This document shows positions 25,567 to 33,590 of a DNA stretch of 35,706 nt, piece by piece. Under the pieces are notes generated by a model. The model was not told the origin of the DNA. It did no database searches and saw nothing but the letters and a program-made list of their open reading frames with translations. Numbering within the stretch: position 1 is the stretch's first letter; each line of letters opens with the position of its first letter. Source of the stretch: Clostridium drakei (GTDB lineage Bacteria > Bacillota > Clostridia > Clostridiales > Clostridiaceae). The translations under genes were made by a program, and so were the position numbers. The stretch is from the NCBI RefSeq assembly GCF_000633595.2, contig NZ_JIBU02000072.1, positions 1-35,706 of the forward strand, read 5' to 3'.

Positions 25567-25600
25567 AAAAAAAGTAGAAAGTCCCCAATAAAGGACTTTC
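25567..25600 (-). promoter_or_regulatory. Terminator-like hairpin in the antiporter 5' leader (possible attenuator)
   Basis: On the minus strand GAAAGTCC and GGACTTTC form a perfect 8-bp stem (arms 25577-25584 and 25593-25600) with an 8-base loop. The stem is followed by CTAC and seven T (25567-25573). The AAAGGAGG of the antiporter comes only 6 bases later. A terminator this close before a gene suggests regulated read-through, but I recognise no aptamer in the leader upstream. Confidence 0.55.
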
Positions 25601-25775
25601 CACCCCAAAAGTCAAATTCTCTTGAAATCAAATAAAAATTTGTTCAACCGAAAATAAACAGCTAATACTTAGCTATAAATATGCAATTTTAATAATATTA
25701 ATAATATCACATAATAAAATTTTTTACAACTTTTTATTATTCATTTGTTTTCTATGGCTTTATTTTAAAAAAGTA

Positions 25776-25804
25776 TATACATATTGGAGTAAATATGTTA
25801 TACT
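25776..25804 (+). promoter_or_regulatory. Promoter of the c-di-AMP riboswitch-ablB transcript
   Basis: TATACA (25776-25781) at -35, 17 bases, then TATACT (25799-25804) at -10 preceded by TGT (extended -10). It lies about 45 bases before the riboswitch aptamer. Confidence 0.65.
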
Positions 25805-25844
25805 ATTGTAGGTATATAATTAGAATCGTAAAAATTAAATATTT

Positions 25845-25975
25845 ATATCGCTGAATCAATTTGAACGGGAGAACCAATTTTTGGGGTGAATCTTGTCAGT
25901 ATGGGCAAGTAGGGTTATTCTTCAATCCGAATCCGTCAGCTAATCTCGTAAGCGTTGGAGAGAAGTTTTGGTGTA
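25845..25975 (+). ncRNA. c-di-AMP riboswitch (ydaO-yuaA type)
   Basis: The plus strand has the conserved blocks of this aptamer in order: CGCTGAAT (25849), GGGAGAACCAATTTTTGGGG then TGAATC, a variable stem, GGGTTATTCTTC, then AATCCGAATCCGTCAGCTAA and CTCGTAAGCG, ending GGAGAGAAG. This class binds cyclic di-AMP and usually turns expression off by favouring a terminator. It is followed by a terminator hairpin at 26019-26057 and then ablB. The known targets of the class are potassium and osmolyte transport and cell-wall genes, which fits an osmolyte gene here. Confidence 0.93.
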
Positions 25976-26018
25976 CAAGATAGTATATTTTGTATACCAA
26001 TAAATAGCAATGCTTTAT

Positions 26019-26057
26019 AAGCTGCAGATACTTCTCTGCAGCTTTATTATTTTTTTG
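26019..26057 (+). terminator. Expression-platform terminator of the c-di-AMP riboswitch
   Basis: Stem AAGCTGCAG/CTGCAGCTT (26019-26027 and 26036-26044) with an 8-base loop, followed by TATTATTTTTTT. It is about 80 bases before the ablB ribosome binding site. A preceding hairpin, GGTGTACAA/TTGTATACC (about 25970-25998), may be the competing structure. Confidence 0.85.
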
Positions 26058-26152
26058 AATAATTTAAATGGAGGTTTTGTAACAAATATTTTTTTTATTC
26101 ATATTATCTAATGTCCAAAAGCAATGTTATATTTAAAAGGAGGATCATTATA

Positions 26153-27031
26153 ATGAATACAAGCAGCTGTAAATTAGATGATAATTATTGCATCAAAATT
26201 TATCAATATAAAGTATATGTTGACTATTCTAATAGCTGTGCAAAAATAGTTAACTTTCACAATATATCAGTTCAAAATATAAATAGAATTGTACACTTTG
26301 CAGCTAAAGAAAATTTAGGAAAAGTTATTTGCAACTGTGATGCTAATTCCTTTGAAAACTTTATTAATGCTAAGTTCCACTTAGAAGGCAAAATAGATGG
26401 ATATTTTCAAGGCGAAGATGCCTTTTGTATGTCATATTTTATAAGAAATAGCAGAAAGCTTCATAAAGGTTTAAATAAGGAAAATCTATTTCTAGTAGAA
26501 AGCTTAAATGCTGGAAATAGTTTTGTATATGACAATAATTTCAAATATGAAATAAGAGATGCAAAGGAAAGTGATGCAAAAGAAATAGCTAAATTATTTT
26601 CTAATACATTTTTCACATCTCCTTCTCTTGTTCATGATGAAGAGTATTTAAAGAAAACTATGAACAAAAAAACTTTGTACAAGGTTGCTGTTGACAATGG
26701 AAAAATAATTTCTGTAGCTTCAGCCGATTTAAATAGCTTAAACCTAAATGCTGAAATAACTAACTGTGCAACCTATCCTAAGTATAGATGCAAAGGTGCA
26801 TTGTCAAATATTGTATATTCTTTAGAATTAGACCTTAAAAACATGGGATTTATCTGTTTATATGGTTTAGCTAGATCAATAAGTCCTGGTATCAATCTAG
26901 TTCTAAGTAAACATGGTTATAAATTTAGAGGAAGATTGATAAACAATTCTAATATATGCGGTACATTTGAAGATGTGAATATTTGGGTAAAAAATGTTAA
27001 CAATGATTCAATTAATACACTTTCATTGTAA
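26153..27031 (+). CDS. ablB: Beta-lysine N6-acetyltransferase AblB
   Basis: 292 residues from the ATG at 26153, which AAGGAGG (26137-26143) precedes; the frame also contains an ATG at 26111 with no site. The N-terminal half (about 1-125) is the AblB-specific domain with KFHLEGKIDGYFQGEDAFCMSYF. The C-terminal half is a GNAT domain (about 135-290) with RDAKESDAKEIAKLF and the acetyl-CoA loop NCATYPKYRCKGALSNIVY. AblB acetylates beta-lysine, made by lysine 2,3-aminomutase (AblA), to the osmoprotectant N6-acetyl-beta-lysine. The usual neighbour ablA is not in this window. The gene is under a c-di-AMP riboswitch, consistent with osmotic control. Confidence 0.88.
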   Translation: MNTSSCKLDDNYCIKIYQYKVYVDYSNSCAKIVNFHNISVQNINRIVHFAAKENLGKVICNCDANSFENFINAKFHLEGKIDGYFQGEDAFCMSYFIRNSRKLHKGLNKENLFLVESLNAGNSFVYDNNFKYEIRDAKESDAKEIAKLFSNTFFTSPSLVHDEEYLKKTMNKKTLYKVAVDNGKIISVASADLNSLNLNAEITNCATYPKYRCKGALSNIVYSLELDLKNMGFICLYGLARSISPGINLVLSKHGYKFRGRLINNSNICGTFEDVNIWVKNVNNDSINTLSL

Positions 27032-27070
27032 TAAACCTTTGATATTATACAATTTAAAGCAAACCTATAT

Positions 27071-27115
27071 AAAAGATCTACTAAAAACTAATTACAAGTT
27101 TTCAGTAGATCTTTT
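27071..27115. terminator. Bidirectional terminator between ablB and barstar genes
   Basis: Stem AAAAGATCTACTAAAAACT/AGTTTTCAGTAGATCTTTT with one mismatch and a short loop. It is flanked by A/T runs on both strands and lies between convergent genes. Confidence 0.88.
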
Positions 27116-27206
27116 AATTTTATATTAAAATCTCAATTTTAAATTATTTATTCATAAGAATTATGCTTAATTCTATTTTAAAAATCATATTCTTTATTAT
27201 TTTAAA

Positions 27207-27479
27207 TTAAATTTTTATTTTTACTCTTCCTTCTGTACTTTTTTCAGCTGCTTGAAAAATTTTCAATGTGTTTTCTGCATAATCTCCTAAAAGCTTTTTA
27301 CTCATTTCAAAATCTATCCATTCAATTACAACTGGTACTTCTATATCTGTAGTTAGGCAGTCCCAAAGGGCATCTAAATTTTCTCCATAGTACTCTGGAA
27401 ACCTCAATTCCTTTTTTAAGACTTTATGTAAAATCTTTCTATCTGTCAATTTACTTCCTTCTAATACCACTTTATTCAA
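27207..27479 (-). CDS. Barstar-family ribonuclease inhibitor
   Basis: 90 residues from the TTG at 27479, the same length as Bacillus amyloliquefaciens barstar. The GTG at 27488 lies inside the ribosome binding site GAGGTGGA. The sequence follows barstar closely: NKVVLEGSKL, LKKELRFPEYYGENLDALWDCLT, PVVIEWIDFEMSK. The tyrosine and aspartates of the YYGENLDALWDCLT helix are the barnase-blocking residues of the model protein. It is cytosolic and should bind and neutralise the barnase encoded 24 bp upstream in the same operon, protecting the producer during synthesis. Confidence 0.95.
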   Translation of the reverse strand: MNKVVLEGSKLTDRKILHKVLKKELRFPEYYGENLDALWDCLTTDIEVPVVIEWIDFEMSKKLLGDYAENTLKIFQAAEKSTEGRVKIKI

Positions 27480-27503
27480 AATGTCCACCTCATTAAATAT
27501 AAA

Positions 27504-27995
27504 TTATTTTCCATTATATAAGAGTCTAAAGGTTTTATAATGATCTGAAGTTGAATAGATCAATCCATCATTAGAATAAAGTATCCTATCCGCTCCTCTA
27601 TGTCCTCCATTATAATTAATATCACACTCATGCCAAATTCGTTTTGGAGCATCTGGCAAAAACTTTTCTGCATTGGTAAAAATGTCTCCTCCTATGCTTT
27701 TACCAGGCGCTACTTTATCAAGATCTTTTCCTGGATTCCATCCAAGTTTTGTTGCTTGTGCCTTAGTTATAAAATTATCAGGAAGATGTCCATTTTTGTG
27801 AATATAATCAGCAACTCCTTGAAAATCATTAATTACTTTCTTATCTTTTACATTTTCTATTTTTACACTTTCAATTTTTGTTCCTTGTTTTTCTTTTGTA
27901 ACATTTTTATTTACTGATGCACAACCTATTAAATTTATACTAATAAATAAAAAAAGAAAAACAGAACAAATTTTTTGCATAAAATTATTTTTCAT
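27504..27995 (-). CDS. Barnase-type secreted ribonuclease, predicted lipoprotein
   Basis: 163 residues from the ATG at 27995 (10 bases after AGAAAGG; an ATG at 28004 is too close to that site). The signal peptide KICSVFLFLFISINLIGC ends in a lipobox LIGC, with Cys25 as the lipidation site, so the enzyme should be anchored outside the membrane. After a linker of about 35 residues comes a full barnase domain: FITKAQATKLGWNPGKDLDKVAPG, KSIGGDIF, IWHECDINYNGGHRGADRILYSND and the catalytic SDHYKTF. The active-site Glu (WHE), Arg (HRGADR) and His (DHY) of barnase are all present. The reaction is RNA cleavage after guanosine. Bacillus barnase is released rather than lipid-anchored, so the anchor is notable. 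Confidence 0.93.
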   Translation of the reverse strand: MKNNFMQKICSVFLFLFISINLIGCASVNKNVTKEKQGTKIESVKIENVKDKKVINDFQGVADYIHKNGHLPDNFITKAQATKLGWNPGKDLDKVAPGKSIGGDIFTNAEKFLPDAPKRIWHECDINYNGGHRGADRILYSNDGLIYSTSDHYKTFRLLYNGK

Positions 27996-28061
27996 ATCAT
28001 TCATACCTTTCTATTTATTATAATAGACATAGTCTTTATTCTTATACATTGCTTTAGAAAA

Positions 28062-30614
28062 CTATGCAGGTGATTTATCTAATACTTTTTCAATAAATAT
28101 ACTTATAAGTTCAGGATCAAATTGGACACCTGAATTTACTTTTAATTCTTTTATAGCAACTTCTTCTGGTAGAGCACTTCTATAACTTCTTTCACTTATC
28201 ATGGCATCATAAGAATCTGCTATAGTTATAATTCTTGATTGAAGCGGTATTTCTTCTCCCTTTAATCCCTTTGGGTATCCTCTTCCATCCCATCTTTCAT
28301 GATGAGCTAGTACATATTCAGCCATTTCTGCCATATCATTTACTGTACTAAGTATTCTATATCCAATTTCAGGATGTCTTTCTATCTCTTTTCTTTCCTC
28401 ACCTGTTAATCTTCCTGGCTTGTTCAATATATTTTCTTCTATAGCTATTTTACCTATATCATGAAGTAATCCAACAGTCTTAAGTTCTTTAATTTCATCT
28501 TCAGGTAAACCAAGTACTTTTCCCATATTCTCACATAAAGTAGAAACCCTGTGAGAATGCTGTTCTTCTCTTTTATTTTTCTCATGTAGAGTAGTAATTA
28601 TAGCACCTACAGTTTTTCCTCTCATACTTGGACTATCAAAAAGTTTTTTCTTGTACATATAATCTTCAGCTCTCTTTAAAATTTCTAATATATCTATATT
28701 CATATTTTTCTTGGTTTCATAACCAAATGAAATAGATATATCAACGGCACCTATCTTTTCATTTGAAGCCATTTTTTTAATATTCTTAAGAACTTGCTCT
28801 GTTCTATACTCATCTGTATTAGGCATCAAAATTACAAACTCGTCTCCTCCAAGTCTGGCAATAACATCGCTAGATCTATAACCATTAATTAAGACATTAG
28901 AAACTTTTTTAAGTAATTCATCTCCTACACCATGTCCTAAAGAATCATTTACAAGCTTTAATCCATTAACATCTGCCATAATGATAGTTAATGGTAAATT
29001 TTGTTCCTTATCTAACCTTTTTAATTCTTGTTCAAAAAATCTTCTATTATAAAGGCCAGTTAATTGATCATGATAACTTAAATACTCCAATTTAAGCTCC
29101 ATTTGTTTTCTGTCATTAATATCTCTCCATAATGAATGAAAAACTTCTTTTCCATTAAGAAAAATAGTCGTTAGCATTACCTCTACTGGTAATAAAGTTC
29201 CATCAACTTTTTTGTACCACCATTCAAACTTACACTTCCCAATTTCCATAGTTCTTTTTCGCATTTTAAAAGACTTTAACTTAGAATTTTCTCCATCGGG
29301 CTGCTTTTCTGGATAAAATTCAGCTGGAGATTTGCCAATTATAAATTTCTTTGATTCATATCCTAAGGCTTTAACCATAGCTATATTACAATCCAATATT
29401 TTATCATCTGAAATTATAATTATTGCATCTGATGAATTTTCAAAAAGATTTCTGAACGTATTTTCACTTGATTTAACAGCCTCTTCTGCTTTTTTTCTTT
29501 CAGTAATATCTGTAACAATTACTGCAAGCTGCATTTTTTGAGGTATGTATACTATTATTTCATGGCATTTACCCTTGTCATGTAAATAACTTTCATAGCA
29601 TACAGGTTTTCCTGTTTTCACAACTTGTTGAAACTTTTCAATTGAATCCTTATACATATTAGGAAATATTTCATAAATGGGTTTTCCTAATATATCTTTA
29701 TTTTTTAATCCCATTAATTTTTCATGGCTAGGATTTGCTTCCAAAAACCTATAATTTATAATTTTTTCTTCTTTCTCTGTAGTTGCTTCATAAATTGCTA
29801 ATCCTTGCTGCATTTCATTCACAAGAGCCTTGTACTTTTCTTCACTTATTTTTAGCTCCAATTCATTCTGTTTTTCAATAGTCACATTTCTCGATATGGC
29901 TATTACTTCTTTTTCATTATTTTTTACAATTCTAAACTCAAAAAAATATTCCTTGTTAGGCATTTCCATCTTATAATCAATCTTTTCCATTCCTCCATGA
30001 CTAAGTACAGATTTAATTTTTTCATAAGCTATCTTTGCTGTTTCAAAAGGTAGAACTTCCGAAATATTTTTTCCAACAAAATCTTCCTTTGGCATTAGTA
30101 TAATTTTTTCATCATCTGCTATACAATCTGTAAAATACCCATCACTATCAATGATAAACAAAGAATCTGGCATTGCTTTAACAATAGTTTTATTTTTTTC
30201 TTCGCTTTTGCTTAATTTTTTCTCACTTTCTATAAGTTGATCATATTGAGCTGTTAGTTCCTCTTGAAATGCTGTTAATTGCTGTATATAGGCTTCAAGT
30301 TCCTCATTAGCTGTTGATAACTCCCTATAGCTTTCATTAAGTTTATTTTCTGTTAAGTAAACTTTTTTGAAGAATTTATTTAACAGAAAATAAATAATAA
30401 TTGTATTAATAATAACATGCAGCCAACCTTTAGACATACTTACAATTAATAACATATCATTATCTTTAACAATTTCATATATGATTTTATCTGAAAAATA
30501 AATCCATAGAAATCCTAAAATAAAATATATTAAACATATTTTAAGGCATTCATACTTATATTTTCCAATTTTTTGAGAAATCGAGTAGATTTTTTTTCTT
30601 AGCCCTTGAAACAT
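28062..30614 (-). CDS. Membrane PAS-GGDEF-HD-GYP protein (bifunctional c-di-GMP enzyme)
   Basis: 850 residues. Two membrane segments (about 24-41 and 64-80) are followed by a coiled coil at 86-142 and three PAS domains (about 143-250, 256-375, 380-500, the second and third followed by DITERKKAEEA and DINDRKQMELK linkers). The GGDEF domain spans about 510-660, with the active motif GGDEF at 589-593 and the inhibitory RxxD site (RSSD, 580-583) five residues before it. The HD-GYP domain spans about 670-845, with HDIGK (718-722), HHE (771-773) and DGRGYP (776-781). Both cyclase and phosphodiesterase motifs are intact, so either or both activities are possible. GGAGGGG precedes the ATG. Single-gene unit. 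Confidence 0.94.
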   Translation of the reverse strand: MFQGLRKKIYSISQKIGKYKYECLKICLIYFILGFLWIYFSDKIIYEIVKDNDMLLIVSMSKGWLHVIINTIIIYFLLNKFFKKVYLTENKLNESYRELSTANEELEAYIQQLTAFQEELTAQYDQLIESEKKLSKSEEKNKTIVKAMPDSLFIIDSDGYFTDCIADDEKIILMPKEDFVGKNISEVLPFETAKIAYEKIKSVLSHGGMEKIDYKMEMPNKEYFFEFRIVKNNEKEVIAISRNVTIEKQNELELKISEEKYKALVNEMQQGLAIYEATTEKEEKIINYRFLEANPSHEKLMGLKNKDILGKPIYEIFPNMYKDSIEKFQQVVKTGKPVCYESYLHDKGKCHEIIVYIPQKMQLAVIVTDITERKKAEEAVKSSENTFRNLFENSSDAIIIISDDKILDCNIAMVKALGYESKKFIIGKSPAEFYPEKQPDGENSKLKSFKMRKRTMEIGKCKFEWWYKKVDGTLLPVEVMLTTIFLNGKEVFHSLWRDINDRKQMELKLEYLSYHDQLTGLYNRRFFEQELKRLDKEQNLPLTIIMADVNGLKLVNDSLGHGVGDELLKKVSNVLINGYRSSDVIARLGGDEFVILMPNTDEYRTEQVLKNIKKMASNEKIGAVDISISFGYETKKNMNIDILEILKRAEDYMYKKKLFDSPSMRGKTVGAIITTLHEKNKREEQHSHRVSTLCENMGKVLGLPEDEIKELKTVGLLHDIGKIAIEENILNKPGRLTGEERKEIERHPEIGYRILSTVNDMAEMAEYVLAHHERWDGRGYPKGLKGEEIPLQSRIITIADSYDAMISERSYRSALPEEVAIKELKVNSGVQFDPELISIFIEKVLDKSPA

Positions 30615-30897
30615 AGTACCCCTCCATTTAAATTAGACTCTGCTCAACTTATTTACAATTCAATATTTATAATTCTATTGCCACACTTTACTATAAAAAT
30701 ATATACTTATGCATTTTTCAACAAATAAATTATTATAATCCACTCTTTCAACATAAATACCTTATATGTATATTTTATATTAATTTTAATAAAATTCAAC
30801 AAGAATTGTTTATAGTTATAGATATTCATTTATACTAATTTTTCATATTTAATTTTATAGCTTTATTCTCCTCATACTTATGTAAAGATTTATACAC
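30615..30897. other. Intergenic region upstream of the GGDEF-HD-GYP gene
   Basis: About 280 AT-rich bases. It should hold the promoter of the minus-strand gene at 30614. Nothing else could be recognised. Confidence 0.4.
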
Positions 30898-30931
30898 AAA
30901 AATAGACGTGATAAAAAACACGTCTATTTTT
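30898..30931. terminator. Terminator after the glycosyltransferase gene
   Basis: Perfect 13-bp stem AAAAATAGACGTG/CACGTCTATTTTT with an 8-base loop. It is T-rich on both sides and lies 43 bases after the stop at 30974. Confidence 0.88.
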
Positions 30932-30973
30932 ATAGTAATTTTCTCTAAAATTCTTCATAAAATATACTAATCT

Positions 30974-31993
30974 CTAATTAAATTTATACTTCCTGCTAGT
31001 TAAATAATATGCATATTTAGTTATTTTTCTTCCAATATTGCCCCAGAGATTAGATACTATACCAAAAAGACGATATCTCATGCGCAAATACACCTTTTCA
31101 TCTACGTTTTTTAAGTATAGCCATAGTTCTTTTTTCTTTTGAAGATTTTCTTCAGTTCCAGACACCACAAGAAGTACTGATGAAATAGTCATCATCATAG
31201 AAAGATAGTTTTTCATGTAGTCATCCAGACGTTTATTAGGTATTGTGCCAATAGTGCAATAGAAATCAATCATTAACTTAGTCACACGAATCTGCTGATC
31301 TATTCTCTTTATCATAATTTTCTCATTGACAGACTGATCTTCTCTTCCAATAAAGTATCTATATAAATCAATATTCATATAGTAAATAGTCTTAATATAT
31401 GGTAGTGGCTGATAAACAAATAGATTGTCCACATAAAACGTATGTTTTGGAAGTACAAGTCCACATTCATGTAAAAGCTCTGTATTATAAATTACAGAAT
31501 GCATAAGAATATACTGTGACATCTTAAATTTACCGACATCACTCCATCCAAACACTCTATTTTCTGGCATAACATTTTTATATCTTACAACATGACTAGT
31601 ATTATCTACTGAATGCTCATAAACATAATTGCAAATCATCATATCCAGTACTTTTCCCTGTTCATGAAGCTCTTTAAGTACAGATATCACTTTCAACATT
31701 CCAGGTACATCAAGCCAATCATCAGAATCTACAACCTTAAAGTATAAACCAGAAGCATTTTTTATACCAGTGTTTACAGCTTCACCATGGCCTCCATTTT
31801 CCTGATGTATTGCTTTAACTATACTAGGATACTTTGAAGCATAATTATCAGCAATTATAGCGGTTCCATCGGAAGAACCATCATCAACAAGTATTATTTC
31901 TACATCTTCTCCACCTGGAAGCAAAGTTTCTATACAATGCTCCATATAAGCCTCTGAATTATAGCACGGAACTGTAAATGTTATTATCTTCAT
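30974..31993 (-). CDS. Family 2 glycosyltransferase
   Basis: 339 residues. The GT-A fold has TVPCYNSEAYMEHCIETLL, the nucleotide-sugar-binding EIILVDDGSSDGT (about 33-45), NGGHGEAVNTGI, and the metal-binding KVVDSDDWLD (DxD-type, about 88-94). The C-terminal 130 residues are helical and end in a basic tail, consistent with membrane association, but no clear membrane span is present. Its ATG overlaps the stop of the UDP-galactopyranose mutase gene by one base (TAATG), so the two are co-translated. It probably uses UDP-galactofuranose or another sugar in a surface polysaccharide; the acceptor is unknown. Confidence 0.9.
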   Translation of the reverse strand: MKIITFTVPCYNSEAYMEHCIETLLPGGEDVEIILVDDGSSDGTAIIADNYASKYPSIVKAIHQENGGHGEAVNTGIKNASGLYFKVVDSDDWLDVPGMLKVISVLKELHEQGKVLDMMICNYVYEHSVDNTSHVVRYKNVMPENRVFGWSDVGKFKMSQYILMHSVIYNTELLHECGLVLPKHTFYVDNLFVYQPLPYIKTIYYMNIDLYRYFIGREDQSVNEKIMIKRIDQQIRVTKLMIDFYCTIGTIPNKRLDDYMKNYLSMMMTISSVLLVVSGTEENLQKKKELWLYLKNVDEKVYLRMRYRLFGIVSNLWGNIGRKITKYAYYLTSRKYKFN

Positions 31994-33168
31994 TAATCGT
32001 TTCCTTTCTCATCACAAATAATTTTATCAGCTAAAATTAATGCTCTTTCAATTATTGCATCCATATTATAGTATTTATATTCTGCTAATCTACCAAGTAA
32101 ATGAAAATTAGGAAATTTTTTAGTAAGTTGCTCATATTTTTTATAAAGTTCCGAATTCTCCTCATTTAAGATAGCATAATAAGGTATTTCAGTTTCACTT
32201 CCTGTATATGCCTTTGGATATTCTTTCATAATAGTAGTTTTCCCACAAATATTCTGACCTGTTAAATGCTTAAACTCAGTAATTCTTGTAAATGACTCAT
32301 CAACAGTATAGTTTACTGTACCTTTTGGTTGGTACCAAGTCATATCATGTCTTTCAAATAGAAAGTCTAATGTTCGATAAGGTAATCGTCCAAATTTACA
32401 ATTAAAAAACTCATCCAAAGCACCAGTATATATTATAGTCCCATTAAAAGGCTTGCCTGCAAAAAACATACTATTTTCATTTATTTCAAAAAGTTTATTT
32501 GCGTCTGTATTAACTCTTAAATGTATATTAGGGTTATCCAACAACTTCTCAAAAAGAGAAGTATATCCATCAGATGGCATTCCTTGATATGCATCTTGAA
32601 AATATCTATTATCTTGCGAAATTAATACAGGAACTCTTGCTATAACAGATGGATCTATATTTTCAGGAGTAACCCCCCACTGCTTTTGAGTATAATACAA
32701 AAATACATTATTATAAACAAAATTAGCTAATTCTTGAAGATCAGGGTCTGTCTCACTACGAAGCTGTGCAATCGTCAATCTCTTATCTATACCATAAACA
32801 GAAATAAGCTTTTTTTTCAACATTTCTGCTTTTTCAGCATTAAAGGTTATATTAAGAGAATTCAGATTAAATGGTACTGGTATTAATTTCCCATGAAGAT
32901 TTGCTAAAACCTCATGCGAATAATTTCTCCACTCTGTAAATCGTGAAATATAATCATATACCATTTTACTATTAGTATGAAATATGTGAGGTCCATATTT
33001 ATGAACTAATATTCCATCCTCATTAAAAAAGTCATAAGTATTACCACCTATATGACTACGTTTTTCTATAATTAATACCTTCTTGCCTGCCCGTTCTGCT
33101 AATTCACGAGATATCACTGCACCTGCAAATCCACAACCTACTATCAGACAATCATATACGTTATTCAT
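31993..33168 (-). CDS. glf: UDP-galactopyranose mutase
   Basis: 391 residues, the family's usual length. It begins with the FAD-binding DCLIVGCGFAGAVISRELAE and EKRSHIGGNTYDF, followed by the family signatures KYGPHIFHTNS, PVPFNLNSL, YTQKQWGVTPENIDPSVIARVPV, RYFQDAYQGMPSDGYTSLFEKLL, TGALDEFF and the C-terminal LGRLAEYKYYNMDAIIERAL. It converts UDP-galactopyranose to UDP-galactofuranose in the cytosol with reduced FAD. GGAGGAAATA precedes the ATG. It is the first gene of a two-gene operon with the glycosyltransferase, pointing to galactofuranose in a cell-surface glycan. Confidence 0.97.
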   Translation of the reverse strand: MNNVYDCLIVGCGFAGAVISRELAERAGKKVLIIEKRSHIGGNTYDFFNEDGILVHKYGPHIFHTNSKMVYDYISRFTEWRNYSHEVLANLHGKLIPVPFNLNSLNITFNAEKAEMLKKKLISVYGIDKRLTIAQLRSETDPDLQELANFVYNNVFLYYTQKQWGVTPENIDPSVIARVPVLISQDNRYFQDAYQGMPSDGYTSLFEKLLDNPNIHLRVNTDANKLFEINENSMFFAGKPFNGTIIYTGALDEFFNCKFGRLPYRTLDFLFERHDMTWYQPKGTVNYTVDESFTRITEFKHLTGQNICGKTTIMKEYPKAYTGSETEIPYYAILNEENSELYKKYEQLTKKFPNFHLLGRLAEYKYYNMDAIIERALILADKIICDEKGND

Positions 33169-33590
33169 TAGTTAATATTTCCTCCATTCATTGGATATTA
33201 TGTCTTATATAAAAAGTTATACACTTTATTTTATCATAAATAATTATTATATAAAATGTCACTTATTTTTTATGATAATCTTTGTTTATATCATTGTCAA
33301 TAATGTATCGAACACGTTTAACAAATGTAATAAAAATGTAACAAAATACACAATATAAACCTTTGATAAAAGAAATAGTATTTTAATTTAACAAATAATT
33401 AGAATATGTTGATTTTTGTCGATATGTAATTTATTATATTGTATATGAGACAATTTCAGGAGAAATAACCAAAGTTGAAATTAAGCGAATTTTCAAAAAT
33501 ATTCTTTCTCTACTTATATGTTAGTGAAAACTTATTTATATCAACTAATAATTACTTTTTTAAAATTATAACGAAAAAGGAGCAACTAAA
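33169..33590. other. Divergent intergenic region with possible sigma-D promoter for the chemoreceptor
   Basis: About 420 AT-rich bases between glf (minus) and the chemoreceptor (plus). GTCGATAT (33418-33425) resembles the motility sigma factor -10 (GCCGATAT). A TAGA at 33400-33403 lies 14 bases upstream, close to the TAAA -35, so a sigma-D promoter about 165 bases before the start codon is possible. Nothing else was recognised. Confidence 0.35.

Noticed and set aside
25600-25700. GGTTGAACAAATTTTT and TTTTGGGGTGG in the antiporter leader, recalling pieces of the ydaO aptamer
   Set aside because: The other obligatory blocks (CCGAATCCGTCAGCTAA, CTCGTAAGCG) are absent on that strand, so it is not a second c-di-AMP riboswitch.
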